NCBI GenBank assembly: GCA_019639175.1
Contig: JAHBSK010000006.1
Coordinates: forward strand, 1 to 64,000
Length of the DNA: 64,000 nucleotides
Reading direction: 5' to 3'
Origin: Acidobacteriota bacterium
GTDB lineage: Bacteria > Acidobacteriota > Blastocatellia > Pyrinomonadales > Pyrinomonadaceae
In this document: one piece after another, positions 63,342 to 64,000 of the stretch
How the letters are laid out: every line of letters starts with the position of its first letter
How positions within the stretch are numbered: the first letter of the stretch is position 1
Position numbers and translations under genes: made by a program
Notes under the pieces: generated by a model
The model's input: the letters and a program-made list of their open reading frames with translations, nothing else
What the model was told of the DNA's origin: nothing
Database searches by the model: none

Positions 63342-63371
63342 ATCTTGCATATACACACCGGAGGTAAAACA

Positions 63372-64000
63372 ATGACCGGATTTAGACTTGTAAAAGAAGA
63401 GGGCTTTTCCACGGCCGACAAAGATTACACGCCTATCGTGTCGATCTATGCCGATGCATCCTGCCTCGGAAACGGCTCCGCCGACGCATCCGCAGGTTGC
63501 GGAGCGGTTATCATTGACCGAAATCGCAAGGAAGTAAAACTGCTCGCAAAATATCTTGGCCCGATCACCAACCAGCAGGCCGAAATACTTGCGTGCGCAA
63601 GTGCTATTGACGAGCTTCGCCGTTCTTGCAGGGTCGAGATATTCTCCGATTCAAAGTATGTTGTTGACACGATGACAGGGCTGAATCGGATGAAGACGAA
63701 CAGGCTTTTTTGGAACCAATTGGTCGAAAGCTCTTTAGGTCATCATATAACCTGGCGATGGATCAGAGGCCATGACGGAGAGCCGCTTCAGGAGGCCGCC
63801 GACAGGCTGGCACGAGCGGCTTCGACGGCCATGATCGATATCCCGGCTGATGATCTGAACCTGCTGGCGGAACATCTTTCCAGGGAAGATAACGGACTGA
63901 ATATCAGATCATTCGAGATCGAGCTTGATAAGATAGTCAGCCGCTTCCAGTTCGTTCGCGAGACGCGAGGACGGATTTACAGATCCGAGTATCCGGCGAC
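63372..64000 (+). CDS. RNase H-fold protein, C-terminus off the window
   Basis: Open frame from ATG 63372 (GGAGG seven bases upstream) to the window edge, 209 codons. RNase H active-site carboxylates are visible: YADASCLGN (Asp), NQQAEILAC (Glu), FSDSKYVVD (Asp) and EAADRLAR (last Asp), with WRWIRGHDG (His). It should remove RNA from RNA:DNA hybrids, for example primers. The C-terminal extension beyond the fold (ISRFQ-like helix, ETRGRIYRSEYPA) continues past the window. Confidence 0.85.
   Translation, partial: MTGFRLVKEEGFSTADKDYTPIVSIYADASCLGNGSADASAGCGAVIIDRNRKEVKLLAKYLGPITNQQAEILACASAIDELRRSCRVEIFSDSKYVVDTMTGLNRMKTNRLFWNQLVESSLGHHITWRWIRGHDGEPLQEAADRLARAASTAMIDIPADDLNLLAEHLSREDNGLNIRSFEIELDKIVSRFQFVRETRGRIYRSEYPA

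Overview
The window looks like a chromosome segment of a soil-type Acidobacteriota, Blastocatellia/Pyrinomonadaceae-like. This is an inference from gene style: a giant beta-propeller histidine kinase, an FG-GAP repeat protein, an ECF sigma / zinc-finger / S9 peptidase / CHAT operon, about half GC, and few strong Shine-Dalgarno sites. A large integrated or plasmid-like element, with smaller insertions inside it, makes up most of the window. No rRNA, complete tRNA or CRISPR array was seen.

Layout. (1) 1-10.0 kb is chromosome-like: a truncated FG-GAP protein, a broken SDR gene, then a minus-strand cluster for small-molecule chemistry (secreted alpha/beta hydrolase, carotenoid oxygenase, ABM-domain lipoprotein, Tat-exported VOC protein, 2TM protein). 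A NarL-type response regulator, a DoxX-like membrane protein read from a probable CTG start, and a 1,000-residue propeller histidine kinase follow. (2) 10.2-28.7 kb is a co-directional plus-strand block of mobile-element genes: a Toprim/DUF3854 primase-like protein, a DNA methylase, a Strawberry-notch helicase, a sigma-54 activator, then a PRTRC cassette (E, C, a small ORF, probable F, B, A with a full JAMM motif, ThiF). After it come DUF2958, a DUF6878-like protein, a coiled-coil protein, a probable ssDNA-annealing protein, a WGR-like protein, and a Ycf46-like AAA / DUF1257 / DUF2997 / radical-SAM module whose AAA protein has degenerate Walker A and B motifs. (3) 28.7-35.5 kb is a defence island: HipAB, then a CBASS locus with divergent CapH/CapP regulators and a CD-NTase / E2-like / HNH-SAVED (Cap5) operon, then a GIY-YIG-like gene. 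It ends in a relic of a second radical-SAM gene that is itself split by a 144-bp MITE. (4) 36.3-38.1 kb carries a 3' half of tRNA-Pro(GGG), its terminator, an excisionase and a tyrosine recombinase: an attachment site.

(5) 38.3-44.4 kb is mixed accessory DNA: two unknown genes, a MORC-like GHKL protein beheaded by an IS3-family element, an RHS relic with a putative immunity gene. (6) 44.4-51.8 kb is AT-richer. It holds a 1,532-residue TIG-domain protein with a pyroglutamyl-peptidase-like domain whose catalytic Cys is Ser, and two exported TPR paralogues, the second frameshifted. (7) 52.0-58.5 kb is a five-gene translationally coupled minus-strand operon: sigma factor, membrane zinc-finger/FN3 protein, S9 peptidase, small secreted Cys-rich protein, CHAT protease. 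(8) 59.0-64 kb returns to element-type genes: iteron-like repeats, a DUF2493 SLOG protein, two SSBs, unknown proteins and the start of an RNase H.

How the genes may work together. Primase, SSBs, annealing protein, helicase, methylase and RNase H suggest a DNA-processing element. PRTRC A, ThiF and C look like peptidase, E1-like and ubiquitin-like parts. A candidate sigma-54 promoter just after the activator gene would let that activator switch on PRTRC. The best candidates for something undescribed are the TIG / C15-like protein, the sigma-CHAT operon with its small secreted partner, the degenerate-AAA module, and PRTRC in this host.
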